Shown: positions 32,924 through 44,605 of the stretch, one piece after another | Numbering within the stretch: the first letter of the stretch is position 1 | Layout: the number at the start of each line of letters is the position of its first letter | Origin: Acheta domesticus | Lineage: Eukaryota > Arthropoda > Insecta > Orthoptera > Gryllidae | Direction: 5' to 3' | Length of the DNA: 64,000 nt | Assembly: GCA_031308135.1 (NCBI GenBank) | Contig: JAHLJT010002630.1 | Span: forward strand, 101,854,337 to 101,918,336 | The notes under the pieces: model-generated | What the model was told of the DNA's origin: nothing | Seen by the model: the letters and a program-made list of their open reading frames with translations, nothing else | Databases searched by the model: none | Translations under genes and position numbers: made by a program

Positions 32924-33579
32924 TAGAGACCGTATTTTTATGTAATTACATATTTTTTGTCTTTCTACTTACCGTTTTCAAAATTGTAATCTTGGCGAAT
33001 CATAGCCCTCCAAACACAATATCGAATTTTTTCGTTACATATTTTTACATATTTTGCTGTTTTCACAATATATTTTATCTATTTTCTTATATTTAATTCC
33101 ATATTTTTTTATGAAAAGATGTTGCTTTTTAAATAAGCATTTTCCTACATTATTGGGGAAATCTGGGTGTCCAAATCATCAATGACACCGCGTTTAGTGA
33201 TCTGCAACATTAATTTCGGAGAAAAATTTGCGATCACTGACGTGTAACACATCGATGAAGATGCTACAGTGTATGTTTGCTGGTCGTAGATCTCGCCAGT
33301 TTGTGCAATGGCTTCTATTACGATTAGTCAGGCTGCTAATCTACGGTCCTGGATTACAATAGATGAAGCTTTTATTACTGACAAGAAAAGTTGTATGATG
33401 TGAAGTGAGCAATTTTTATAAATCTAATTTCGTATTAGGTAAATGTATTTTATTATTAGTGTATTTTAATATTACATATTATATGCGATTTCACATTTTT
33501 ATTACATATTCTTACTATTTTCATTACATATTTATGTACAAATTTTGACGTTTTTTACTAAATATTTTTCCGGTCTCTA
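32924..33579. mobile_element. hAT-type non-autonomous element (656 bp)
   Basis: Termini TAGAGACCGTATTTTTA and TATTTTTCCGGTCTCTA are inverted, and the 8-bp duplication GACATCAG is perfect (32916-32923 and 33580-33587). Very AT-rich interior with TTACATAT repeats; no transposase frame. Confidence 0.85.
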
Positions 33580-33587
33580 GACATCAG

Positions 33588-33885
33588 GCGGTGCCTCCCC
33601 GCAGGCTATCGCTCCCATCTTGTCAAGGGTCGCGCAGCTGCTACTAAAGCGGCCCCGCCGGGCTACCACCGCCGCCCCGAGATAACAGCCGTTATCAGCA
33701 GCCAGTCGGCTACCTGTGCAGCCGGCTTATCAGTTTTAACATTGGGGCAAGGACGCTGCCCCGAAAAACGTTTTGGTTGTATTTTGTTGAGTTGTATAAT
33801 GTGGAAACATTAAATGTATTCTTAGACTTGTGTGGTTGACTGGACCTGATCCTACATTTACAACACGGTAGTGCCTCGTTATTCG
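33588..33885. other. GC-rich spacer
   Basis: GCCCCGCCGGGCTACC, GTTATCAGCAGCCAG and similar words; no gene or domain seen. Confidence 0.35.
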
Positions 33886-34025
33886 AGTAGTGTTTATCGG
33901 AGAAAGCTTCTCTGATCAGAGCAGACGATCGCTAGATTTCTCCTCCAGACAGCGACCGAACTCGACCTAGGGATGTAGCTAGCCGACAATCCTGCCACCG
34001 CCGGGACTCGAATCGGTCAGAGGCA
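33886..34025 (-). mobile_element. SINE family I, reversed head fragment
   Basis: GATCAGAGCAGACGATCGC, TCTCCTCCAGACAGCGACCG and CCGCCGGGACTCGAA read in reverse as the SINE head. The B box region is degraded. Confidence 0.65.
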
Positions 34026-34760
34026 CCCACGCAGGCCGACTTTCAAGTCAGCAACGGATCTCACCATCCGGCGGGCGAAGATCACTGAATCTCCCTGATA
34101 AAAAGAACTTGCACTTACAATTGCAAACACAATTACGGACCGGGAGAGATGGCTCAGTGCATCAACCTGATGTCACTGCAGTCCCTCTGACCGGGAGGTC
34201 CTAGGTTCTAGTCCCGACGGCGGCAGGATTTTCGACACTAGCTTCTCAGCAAGGTCGAATTCAGTAGCTGTCTGGACGAGAATTCTAGCGGCCGGCTGCT
34301 CTGATCGGTAGTTTTCCGTGGTTTCTCCGATCAACACCAGGCGAATGCCGGAGCAGTACCCTAACAAACGGGCCACGGACCGCGCGCGATCTTTCCTTCC
34401 TCTTCCTTGTCCTATCCTCTCCTCTTACACACACTTACACTAACATGCACTACAGTAGCACACATGTCGGGAGACCGGTCGGGAGCTTACAGCTTGTCCC
34501 GGCTGGGGCGGTGCCCCGCTGGTAGGAGATATCTGGTTGAGGGGAAACCCCACTAGTCGACGGTAGGTCGACGCCAGATCTCGCCATCCAGCAGGGAAAA
34601 GATCATCGCCATCTCCCGAGAAAAACACGCACTACACTTACGGGGCTAATGACCAAAGTAGTTGACGCGCCCGGAAACACGAATCAATCAATCAATCAAT
34701 ACAATTACGGGCCTAATGACCAGAGCAGTTGACGCGCCCGTAAACACGAAATCAATTAAC
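34026..34760 (+). mobile_element. SINE family I, 3' fragment split by a younger SINE
   Basis: The piece 34026-34128 (CTCACCATCCGGCGGGCGAAG...) and the piece 34711-34760 (GCCTAATGACCAGAGCAGTTGACGCGCCC) form one SINE 3' part. They are separated by the full-length copy at 34139-34700. Confidence 0.75.
34139..34700 (+). mobile_element. SINE family I, full-length reference copy (562 bp)
   Basis: Best copy. The A box TGGCTCAGTGC (34150-34160) and B box GGTTCTAGTCC (34204-34214) have tRNA-like spacing, so RNA polymerase III transcription is expected. The body contains ATCAACACCAGGCGAATGCC, GGGCCACGGACCGCGCGCGA, a CACACA run, GGAGATATCTGG and the 3' end ACGCGCCCGGAAACACG, and the tail is (AATC)n. 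Perfect 10-bp duplication ACAATTACGG at 34129-34138 and 34701-34710. Confidence 0.9.
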
Positions 34761-37400
34761 ATTCAACTTCTGAATGCTGTCTGACGGGGCTATCGGATGA
34801 AAGGATATTAACCCTTTGCACGCGTAGGGCATGTGCGACATGCCACCCACGAATCCCCTCTGCGGTCGGAGGTTTCTGAGCACTGCGAGGTCCTACAACT
34901 CGAAAGGCACGTCTGAGATGACAATGGAAAAAGGCTGCACAGCTCGAAGCTCAACACGGCATTCCCACTTTCCAGCTCGTTTTCACATTATTGCGTCAAC
35001 ATTGTTTAAAAATATAATAGCCCGGATCGAATAATGATTACATACCAGGACAATAAGTGGGCATCTGTGGTATGTCCTACAAGTTCATTAGTGATTTTCG
35101 TGTGGCATCTGAGACATGCCCTACGAGTTATAGGACGTGTCTCATTACATACTGCTACGTCCTAGTAGCCATTATTCTCGTGATATCTCTGACATGCCAT
35201 ACGAGCTGTAGTTGTATTATGCTCGTTGCTTACGAGTGCAATAGGTAATTGGCGGCGGTAGCGTTTCTCTGTGTAAAGACTTTACCGACATGCGCCCTCA
35301 TACATCTGGCGGCAACATTCAGAAGTTCATTTCCTTCTCACAAGTTAGGTTTTCAGCACTGGCACGTATTTTGGAAAATCAAAAATGATCGCTATGTTTT
35401 TTTTGTTTTGTTTTAATCAACGCACATGTATTCCCGTTAGAGACGTTTGACCGTCGCAAACGAGGCAAAATCCAGAGCCAATAAATAGTGAATCAGGCGA
35501 AGTAATCGAGAAAGCTAATCTGCACATTTCCCTGGGGTCTCCGCTGGTCTCCGGAGGCGTCCTTATTAATTGGTTTACGTTCCGAGCCTTGGGGTGCACC
35601 GCGGCCGTATATATTAGTTTACTTTTGCGGCGCGAAACGGAGTCACGTGAGCGGGTGGCGGGGTGGGGGTCGAGGGGGAACGTCTGGGGGAGGGGGGTCG
35701 AGGGGGGTAGAGGGGGGGCTGGGCAGGCAAATGGTACTGCGCCGCACCTCCAGGGACTTCCTTCTGCAGCGTTATTCCGCCCTAATATCTCCGCCACTCC
35801 GGAGAAAATACGCTGGGGGTATAAACGGGATCGTTTGTCATAATGATGAATGTCGTTTTTCCAGATTTACGTTTGCGAGGCACACATTTCGAGCTTGAAT
35901 ACTCTCATATTCGCTCTTATGTTTCTTTATTAAAAATCTCTCAGCATAGGGGTGCGCACAGAGGGTCGAGGAGGGGGGGGCTTGTCACGTATCCTTGCGT
36001 ATTAATAAATTTTATTCCCTTAAACATGGCCAATCCTTGATTTCCTCCCTTTTTTAACATGAAAATTTTTAAAATTGTAGTACGGCTTTGGGGCAGAACC
36101 CTCCAAGCCATACAGCATTCCTGTAAACGGACGGCAATGAAATAAATTGTTTTTTATTAATTGTACATTAAAGTTAAAATTTTATTTACTATTTTCTTTA
36201 TAGAATGTTTAATTTATTTAACTTGTAAAATGTCATTCTCATATTTTTTGTAATTTCAGTTTTCATTGTAACATTTTTGTAAAATTATTTTTCTAGCGAT
36301 TTATGCTAAAACAAACGTGAATGTTTTGTATGAAACACCTTGAACCCGCGCTCCACTGTGTCAAGAGTGAGCTAGATTTTCAAAATACTAAAATGTAATA
36401 ATCACTGCTAGCAATAAATAAACTAAGAGTTTTTGTTTAGAAAGTTTGAGCTTTATGCTCAACCGAATTTTGTGGTTTTTGCTTTAAGTGAAAGGTAGTG
36501 GGGCCCTAGATGTGTTTTTACTTTCTCTTATTAAACGATTTTATAGAATAAACACTAAATTTGAATTGTTGAAAACACTAAATTTGAATTTGAAGCACTG
36601 AACATGTTAGAATAAACGCTCATTTTCGATTATTTGTTTATTGTTTCATTGCCAGAGTTGTAATCAATCTATGGAAAGCAGTCAAATTTTATCTTCGAGC
36701 GAACAAGTAAATGTTAGGTTATGAAGTAATTCATAACCTAACATTTTAATTATTAACATAACGTAACAATTTAATTATAACATTAATTATTAACATAATT
36801 AGTTAGCGAAGTAACTTCGCGAGTTTTCTGAAGTTCGAAGACTGTTTTTACATGCAAAGATAAGTGAGAATATAAAAACGCAATGTCCAATAATCTGACA
36901 TACGCCCTTTCGCAAAAATATTTGTAATTATATTTTGCACATTACGCTTTTAAGCGAAGGTGCACAAAAGAATTTCCTTGTTTTAGTTCCATGCAACATC
37001 CATGTATTAATCTTGGAAAATATAAAACATTTCTATTAGAGTTTAGGAAACATTTTCAACCGTTTTCGCTGTGAATAGTAATTGTATTGAAATATAATTT
37101 GAAAACTTCCCCCCTTTCATTAGTTTTCGAGAAAAATACTGAACGATATGAAACGGTGTTTGGAGGGTTTTCGATTCTCTTTTGTAGAACTTTCCTTACT
37201 TTTCTACAGCTCTCCTTTTAGTTCGATGTGATCGCAAGATTTCAGTTAGCATGTTAATGACAAAAAAATAATGGAAAAAAGGATCCAGAAATGTTGCTCC
37301 CTTCTTGTTCTATTCTCCGCATGCTTAGATCTCTTAGAGATCGTAAAATATTATTCTCGGACATGTTCGATAATTAGAAAATAAAGCGGGGAATCAATTT
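34761..37400. other. Long stretch without a supported gene
   Basis: 34800-35260 has several GACATGCC and TACGAG words (loosely repeated CATCTGAGACATGCCCTACG). TTAACCCTTTGCACGCG at 34809 resembles a piggyBac end but has no partner. 35640-35720 is G-rich. The rest is AT-rich. Confidence 0.4.
36710..36745. repeat. Perfect 16-bp hairpin
   Basis: AATGTTAGGTTATGAA, loop GTAA, then the exact complement. Followed by AT-rich near-repeats (TTAATTATTAACATAA). Confidence 0.85.
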
Positions 37401-37429
37401 ATGTGACATTTCAGTTGTGCGCTCTGCTG

Positions 37430-37665
37430 TTCTCAATTTTCTTCTCCTTTTCTTTAGTTAATTACCTTCTTCGTCTACTCTTCTTCCCATTTTTTTCTCT
37501 TCTCTTCTTCCCATACTACGTTTACTTTCCTTCTCCCTCACTTCCTCTCTTCTCTACTTGCCTCACGTCCCTCCTACCTTCTTCTCTTACTTCCTTTCTT
37601 ACAGTCTTCCTCCCTTTTCCTTACTCCTATCCTCTTCTCTTCCTACTTTTTGAATTTTTATTATT
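37430..37665. repeat. Pyrimidine-rich tract
   Basis: C/T-rich on the plus strand (TTCTTCTC, CTTCCCTC). The long frame through it continues into GC-rich DNA but has no domain. Confidence 0.7.
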
Positions 37666-37768
37666 ATTATTTTTTAATTCTAAAACAGATGTCTCCGCGT
37701 TGCTCTTCGCCCTCTCCCTCCGCTGCGAGCATCTGTGGGCTGCGCTCCATTGCGTTGCCTTTATCACA

Positions 37769-37792
37769 GCGCATGCGCACGGGATGACGTCA
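37769..37792. promoter_or_regulatory. NRF1-like and CRE-like sites in a GC-rich island
   Basis: The palindromes GCGCATGCGC (37769-37778) and TGACGTCA (37785-37792) are 6 bp apart in a GC-rich island (37700-37970). This pairing is common in housekeeping promoters, but I find no convincing gene on either side. Confidence 0.3.
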
Positions 37793-38079
37793 CGGGCTTA
37801 TCGGCGCCGCTGCGGCTGCCGAGGCGAGCGCCGCTTATCAGCGTCCGCCCGACACGGGATGTTTTGGACCACATCACCCCGCCTCCACACACACAAGCCC
37901 CCTCACCCACACACGCCCCCCCCCTCAGTCATCGGACCGTCCTCCAGCTGGACACCCGATAGCGGTCGAGAACTGGAACTGGAGCTGATGCTGCGTGGTG
38001 TTATCGTGATAGCCTACAAAAATGCCACATTTGCAGTGCATGCTGGTCTTCACGGGGCTCGAGGTTTGAGAGTTACGCG

Positions 38080-38330
38080 GTGTCGCCGCCAGTGTTCTAG
38101 TGAAATAGCAATAGCTAAGTATGTCCGATGACGTAATATGCCGATGTTACCGCCAGTGGTGTTCTATTGAAAAGCAATATATAAAGCATGACCGATGACT
38201 GAAAATGCCCTCGTTGCCGCCAGTGGTGTTTTAGTGATAAGGAATAGCAGAGCGTATCCGATGACATAAAATGTCCTGGTTGCTGCCAGTGGCATTATCT
38301 AGTGAAAAGCCACAGCAGGGCGAAGAAATT
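38080..38330 (+). repeat. About 66-bp tandem repeat, four units
   Basis: Units contain GCCGCCAGTGGTGTTCTAGTG, then AAGCAATAGC and TCCGATGAC, with starts near 38087, 38151, 38218 and 38284. Confidence 0.85.
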
Positions 38331-38539
38331 CTTTGCATTCTCGACGGACCTGCTAACAACTAATATCTTCATCGAAGCCTTCCTCGTCCAGCTCATCTAA
38401 TATAAGCCGATTTCTATCTTCATCTTCCGTCTCCTGGCAAATAAATACAGACCACTAAACGTGTGAACCGCACTGTAATATTATGGTTCCAATGGCAATG
38501 TAAATATAGTAAACTGTTTAATTTACTACCTCCGATAAT

Positions 38540-39306
38540 CAGTGGCGTAGCGTCAGGGGACGCTAAGATGCTGAGCATCCCCACGTAAAATATTAATCAA
38601 AGAAGCTTAAATATTGTATCGATAATCTTTCAAGTGAGTGAAACACATTCAGCGAAACACGTTTTGTATAAATTTTAAAGTGATTTCCTATGATTGAATT
38701 CCGCGCGTTTATACACCCTGGCCTCTGATTGCTTGGATGCTAAAATGCTTCTAGCGTCTGCCGCGAGACTGTGACGAGTAATGACGCATGCGCAGACGGC
38801 GAGGTTCTCCCCTCCCCTCTTTACCCTGCCCTTGGATTCTCAAATCCTGAAAAGCTAGCATACGGCCAGCATACGGCTGAGAAAAGGCTTGAGCAAGTTG
38901 TTCATTTGTGCACGAGAGCGCAGCACACTTGAGGTTGTCAGAGAAATATTTTTCTTTCTCATTCGTGATTCTGTGCTTGCTCATGGGCACAAACAGTGGA
39001 TATAGTGCTTGCCTACTAATTGTCAATTAATATCTAAGAAGTTGAATTCTGGCTTAAATATATGACATTTTTAATTTTAGTTCGAAATCTATCAATTCAA
39101 AAGTGATCTCATTGTCAATCGCGCGTGAGAACTAAAGCGGAGCTATTTCATAATTTGTTTTCAAGAAGTCTTCTGACATAAATCTGTTGAACTAGTGTAA
39201 CATTTGTTTGAATAACCTAGATTCTAGAGAACATTAAGAATCATGATGTGTTCAGTTGGCGTTATTGTTGAGCATCCCCAAACGCGCGAGTCACGCTACG
39301 CCACTG
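38540..39306. mobile_element. hAT-type element (767 bp)
   Basis: Ends CAGTGGCGTAGCGT and ACGCTACGCCACTG; both continue into GAGCATCCCCA-like words. Flanked by CCGATAAT (38532-38539) and CCGATAAC (39307-39314), an 8-bp duplication with one change. A minus-strand frame (MSKHRITNEKEKYFSDN) could be a transposase 5' exon relic, but I cannot confirm it. Confidence 0.8.
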
Positions 39307-39734
39307 CCGATAACCAAAGTGCAATAATATTTTACCGAAACGCATTACACGAATGCTAAGCATGAGTAATACATACAAAAATACTTACGGTAAAGATAAC
39401 GATGAGAAAAATTTACTCCCAGTCTTATACGAAAGCCACTCCAGAATCTTCAAGAAGCGCAGCAGGCGACCACTTTGCACTGACGGGGAAGTGAATCTCA
39501 GTAACAGAAACATTCTTAGACGGAGCAGTGGCAGAGAGTTGGGATTCGGGAGTACGGAACAAAATCGCGGCGGGGTGAGTAAAATTTACTCATGGTTAGC
39601 CTTCTAGGATTAAGAGCATTTTATTGATCAATTTTGGCAATGTTTTAGGTCATCAAAATCCGCGCTTGGGATCCAGGAATCCAGTGATGTATCGCCACAT
39701 GGGAGAAATTTGTACAACCCTTACTTTTAAACTA

Positions 39735-39944
39735 CAGTCCGATTAAAAAGTTGGTGATTGACAGTTGCGAATGGAAGGGAGCGACGTTGACAGTTTGCGT
39801 ACCACTGAGCACGTGCTCCCGGGACACGAAAGTAAACACTTGAAATAAATACTTATTAAAATAACCAAATCATACCCTCATATTGTATGAAGCTACAGCT
39901 TCAGAAGCACAACTGTCAATCACCAACTTATTTTAATCGGACCA
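39735..39944. mobile_element. mariner/Tc1-type MITE (210 bp)
   Basis: Ends CAGTCCGATTAAAAAGTTGG and, from the right, TGGTCCGATTAAAATAAGTT, continuing GGTGATTGACAGTTG on both. TA flanks at 39733-39734 and 39945-39946. Confidence 0.8.
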
Positions 39945-41009
39945 TACGCGTTAGTTTCTTCTGTCGCAGTGTCCGCAAACATAGACCTAGTAACCTTGCC
40001 TCGTCTTTGACTTAACTGAATTACACTTACGGGACTAATGGCCGTGGTAATGAATGTAGTAGAGAAAATCTCTCACAAACTGCGAATAAATAAACTGGTT
40101 AATAGAAGGAAACATGTTATAACATTAATGGCGAAAAATATTAGGTTCGTTCACGAAACTTATTCGAGTGTTTAAATTAATGAAGCTAGTCATTGTGATT
40201 ACTGCTACAAAAATCTCCAAATTTCTTTCGATTAACGTCACATATTGTTTTGAAGTTTCAGAGAGAACATAGTCTACCGTCGATTGGTAAACTTACTCGT
40301 GAGCGAAACACAATAGTTTAGCATTGGAGAAAAAAGAACTAACGTGTATTTCCTTCGCTTGTTTAGTTTTTATGGAACAGTTAAATTTGCGGGAGTGAGC
40401 AACTTACAAGAAATTCCAAGCCCTTCAGAAGGGCAACGCGCCAGGAATTTCAGCGGTTTCGGTGCTGTTCTTTTTGACGACTTCTGTTACCAACGACCTC
40501 GCAGAGGAAGGAAAATACTCATCGAGAAGGGTCGACGTTCCAAAAAAAGAGAAAGGACGGAGGAATATAAAAAAAGTGCGAATGGCAAAAGAACATCCAG
40601 GAAATATTTCCTTACGCGCTTGGACAAAGTTAGTGAATTTCTTCTCTTATTGCTGTTTCTTTGTTTTATCGCCCGTATTTTACGAGTAAAAGAATGGTAG
40701 CGTAAGGAAATTCATTTCGTATACATAATGCGCATTTTGCTACATGTATATGAAGGGGGAAGATTTGGTAAGGGTGAAGTTCATCACTTCATCATTAAGT
40801 CCATCATTTAAATGTAAAACACAATCATGCTGTGATTTTTATGGAATAACATTTACATAGACATACTCGACTTACGTTATATACTTATGTGAGTTACGAA
40901 CATACTTTTGTGAGAATGACATGTAGACTAAAATTGAAAAAAAAAAAAATAAAATAGTGAACGTAATGTTTAATGTTTAAATTTCACAAATAGAACGGAC
41001 TAAATAAAG
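39945..41009. other. Spacer with a trace of SINE I
   Basis: ACACTTACGGGACTAATGGCC at 40023 is a fragment of the SINE I 3' end. A 118-codon frame at 40344-40700 has no recognisable domain and is not called. Confidence 0.4.
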
Positions 41010-41225
41010 CAGTGTTGTCAAGGTCGATGCCACTCCGTGACACGAGTGCCACGGCGAAATCGCATCTCCACAACCCCGCCGCAAGAGACAACGCCATCGC
41101 TATTGTAAAACGGCGGTGTTGCTAATAGTTTCCTCTCCCGACGCTAGTGGCGCAGAGAATCTCGTGGCATGGCACGGTGCCGCGAGGCGTGCCACTGCCA
41201 CCAGTAGGAAACCTTGACTCCACTG
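41010..41225. mobile_element. hAT-type MITE, relative of the one at 6950
   Basis: CAGTGTTGTCAAGGTCG at the left and, from the right, CAGTGGAGTCAAGGTTTCC. The interior (CCCGCCGCAAGAGACAACGCC, AAAACGGCGG) matches 7040-7110 in reverse. No clear target duplication. Confidence 0.75.
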
Positions 41226-41389
41226 GTCTAAAACTCAGTTTTAAGCTGTAAGATTCCTTTAATCATCAACTGAAGTAGACTGAACATTGTGTTGCTAAAA
41301 GTAAGTTTCTTTTAATTCTTTTCTGATAATTGGCCATTTACAAAGGAGGAAAAGAAGATGGAGGAGGATAATTAGAAGAAAATGAAGAT

Positions 41390-41522
41390 AAAGGAGAAGA
41401 AGGAGAAGAAGAAGAAGAAGAAGAAAATACGCTTAAAATACTTAGGATAGAGGATATTTATAAGAAAATTAAGATAAAAGAGAGAAAGGAGAAGAAGAAG
41501 AAGAAGAAGAAGAAGAAGAAGA
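41390..41522. repeat. (GAA)n-rich tract
   Basis: Several pure AAG/GAA runs, the longest at 41488-41520, interrupted by AT-rich DNA. Confidence 0.85.
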
Positions 41523-42758
41523 GACTCACGCATAAAATAGTTGTAGCGACGTTAAAGTACACTAAATTTGGGACACGTGTATTTCCAGCGCTGTTAAACA
41601 AACCGCTCGCGTCTTTTGTTCGCTTCCCACCGAGCGCGCATGTCCTTTGCCCCTCCCCTCCCCTCCCCCCCGCCGGCGCGTTCTCTGTCCTTGCGCTTAT
41701 CTGCTCGAGGAGCTCCTCTGGGCTTCATTGGCCTCGCGACGCGGGACTGCTACGTCCAAATGGGCTACGAGGGCGCAGAGCGACACCGGGAAAGAAAGAG
41801 GGCGAGATAAAAGAGAGAAAGAGAAGGGAGAGAAATTGAATAAAAGAAAGACAAACAGAAAAAACAGAAAAAACTGTTAACCTTCGTACCATATCTGCAA
41901 TTTACAATCAAAAACTATACCTGGGGTCTTTTTGGACCCCAAGTTTAATTGACAATTGGAACTGGTAAGCACGAATGTGTACGACTTTATACTGAGTGTA
42001 AATAATTGTTTTTATATAAGTATACATTTGATATGTTATTTTGAATAACATAGTAAATATAATTCACTTATATTAAATACGTCATAAAGAATACCCTCTA
42101 CCGTATGTAACCTCGATTGTTGATATATAATGATACGGAAATAATTACAATAGTTTACGAAAGTTAAAGCGAGATACTCGAATATTGACCCTAACAGACA
42201 CATTATTAGAAGTTCATGATAAGATATTTCAAATAAGAATCAGAAAATAACAGGCTATACCTTAGGTGAAACCAGTCTCATGTAACGAAAAAAGACATTA
42301 GTAACTCTCTAATTAAACTGCGAAAATGTGTAAATGGTTCAGTATCTGCTTATTAAGTGCACGAAGGCATATCTAGAAAAATGAAATTATCCTGCAAATA
42401 TTCAGCAAAATATTAAATCAACCAAAAATTCCGGAATCAATTAACCGAAAATTCAACGCGGTTGTGTAGTTATTAAACTAAACAATTTCTTGAGAGAGTG
42501 GAGGGAGAGATGCATCTACATTCTCAATAATTCCCCACTCCCTCTCTCTCCCCTTTCTGTATCTCCCTTCCTCTTTCCCCTCTCCCCTCTCTGTCTCTGT
42601 CCCAATCCGGTTCGAGTAATATCATAGAAGAAACACTTCTATCCCCTTTCTCCTCACTCTTTAACAGTTTTTCCTGGTATTCTTTGACTCGTTTGCACTC
42701 CATGCTACACTTCAAAGCCTCATGTTTATGCTTTGCGTGGTTCACGTGTCCTTGCTGG
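41523..42758. other. Spacer
   Basis: No supported gene. A small GGGGTC-TTTTT-GGACCCC hairpin lies near 41920-41941, about 45 bp after a TTAA, reminiscent of some piggyBac ends but unpaired. A pyrimidine patch lies at 42535-42600. Confidence 0.4.
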
Positions 42759-42834
42759 TAGGGATGCGACATCGAAACCAAAATATCGACGTTTTGAAAA
42801 ATCGATGTTTTTATATTTTAGTAATCTCTAACAC

Positions 42835-43392
42835 CAATCAGTGGCAGGATTTTTGACACTAGCTACACAGCTAGGTCGTGTTTACATAGTTAGGTCGTGT
42901 GGAGAATAATTCTGGCAACCAGCTGCTCTGATCGGTAGTTTTTCGTTTCTCTCCGATCAACTCCGGGTGACTGCTGGAGCAGTACCCTAACAAAAAGGCT
43001 ACGGACCGCGCACGATCTTTCCTTCCTCTTCCTGGTCCTCTCTCACCCTTTACACACACACACACACACAAGTACATACGCTACACTACCGCACGCGCCG
43101 AGAGACTGGTCGGGAGTTCACAACTTGTCCAGGCTGGATTTGATTGATTGATTCGTGATTCCGGGCGTGTCAACTACTTTGGTCATTAGTCCCCTAATTG
43201 TAGTGCGTGTTATCCTCGACAGATGGCGGTGATCTTTTCCCCGCTGGATGGCGAGATCTGGCGCAGACCTATCGTCGACTAGTGGGGTTTTCCCCTCAAC
43301 CAGGTATCTCCCGCCAACGGGGCACCGCCACAGCCGAGACTAGCTGTAAGCTCCCCACTGGTCTCCCGGCATGTGTGGTAGTGTAATATTTG

Positions 43393-43429
<37 letters not shown>

Positions 43430-43915
43430 GTGTGAAAGGGGTAGGATAGGACAAGGAAGAGGATGGAAAGCGCGCGCGGTCCGTGGCCCGTTTGTTAGGG
43501 TACTCCTTCAGCATTCGCCTGGCGTTGATCGGAGAAGTCACGGAAAACTACCGATCAGAGCAGCCAACCGCTAGAATTCTCCTCCAGACAGCGACTGAAT
43601 TCGACCTATCTGACAAGCTAGTGTTGAAATTCCTGCCGCCGTCGGGACTCGAACCTAGGACCTCCCGGTCAGTGGGACTGCAGGGACATCAGTTGATGTC
43701 GCTGCCCCAGCCGGGAGTGGGGCAGTGGCTGGCTGGTGGGAGATACCTGGCTGAGGAAAACCCCGCAAACCGACGTGTAGGTCAGCGCCTGTGGTCATGT
43801 AGGTCGGCTCACCATCCCAGCGGGAGAAGTTCACCGCTACCTTCCGAGAAAATACATCGACTAAACTTACGGGACTTATGACCTTGGCAACTGAAGCGCC
43901 CGCAAACACCGTATT
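42835..43915 (+). mobile_element. SINE family I, split by a reversed SINE
   Basis: 5' part 42835-43137 (head eroded, starting GTGGCAGGATTTTTGACACTAGC) and 3' part about 43709-43915 (GGTGGGAGATACCTGGCTGAGG to ACGGGACTTATGACC). The break lies at GTCCAGGCTGGA. Confidence 0.75.
43138..43708 (-). mobile_element. SINE family I, near full length, reversed
   Basis: Begins with the complementary tail TTTGATTGATTGATTCG and ends in the head with GGGACTCGAACCTAGGACC (complement of the B box). The internal (GT)n run at 43393-43430 is expanded. Inserted inside the plus-strand SINE. Confidence 0.85.
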
Positions 43916-44071
43916 ATTTAATTGATAATAATCAATCTAACATCACTCAGTGTACACATGCGCGGGGAGGGGAAAGGTGTTGTCACTGTGGTCATGTTCA
44001 TTGAAAAACATCGGCTTCAATAAATTGATGATAAATACATCGCTATTTGTATAAAAATATAGATGTTTGGA

Positions 44072-44605
44072 CCGGGAGAGGTGGCTCAGTACATCAACTG
44101 TTGTCACCGCAGTGCCTCTGACCAGAAGGTCGTAGGTTCGAGTCCCGAGTGGTATGATTTTCGACACTAACTTGTCAGCTTGGTCGGAGGCCTGGAGGAG
44201 AATTCTGGCGGCCGGCTGCTCTGATCGATAGCTTTCCGAGGTTTCCCCATTCAACACCAGTCAAATGACGGAGCAGTACCCTAACAAACGGGCTATGGAC
44301 CGCGCGCGATCATTCCTTCTTCTTCCTTGACCAATCCTCACCCCTTACTTGCACACACACTAACATGCACTACACTACCACACATGCCGGGAGACCGGTT
44401 GGGAAGTCACAGCTTGTCCCGGCCGGGGCGGTGCCCCGCTGGTGGGAGATACCTGGTGAGGGAGCGACGGTAGGTCGACGCCAGATCTCACCATCCGACA
44501 GGGGAGAAATCACCGACGCCTCCCGAGGTGAAAACATGCACTACACGTCCGGGACTAACGACAACAGTAGTTGACGCGGCCGGAATCACTAACAACCAAC
44601 GAATC
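44072..44605 (+). mobile_element. SINE family I with clear target duplication
   Basis: A box GTGGCTCAGTAC and B box GGTTCGAGTCC, the family body, and the end GACGCGGCCGGAATC. GATGTTTGGA at 44062-44071 and 44606-44615 is a perfect 10-bp duplication, taken from the host hAT element. Confidence 0.9.

Noticed and set aside
34150..34214. tRNA gene signals (A and B boxes)
   Set aside because: They belong to SINE heads. The segment does not fold into a full tRNA, and it is followed by a conserved 500-bp SINE body.
34807..34823. TTAACCCTTTGCACGCG resembling a piggyBac end
   Set aside because: No inverted partner followed by TTAA was found within several kilobases.
37403..38131. A 242-codon frame
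   Set aside because: The first half is a pyrimidine tract (Leu/Phe/Ser/Pro) and the second a GC-rich island and tandem repeat. No domain or splice evidence.
40344..40700. A 118-codon frame
   Set aside because: No recognisable domain, no paralogue in the window, Lys/Arg-rich low complexity.
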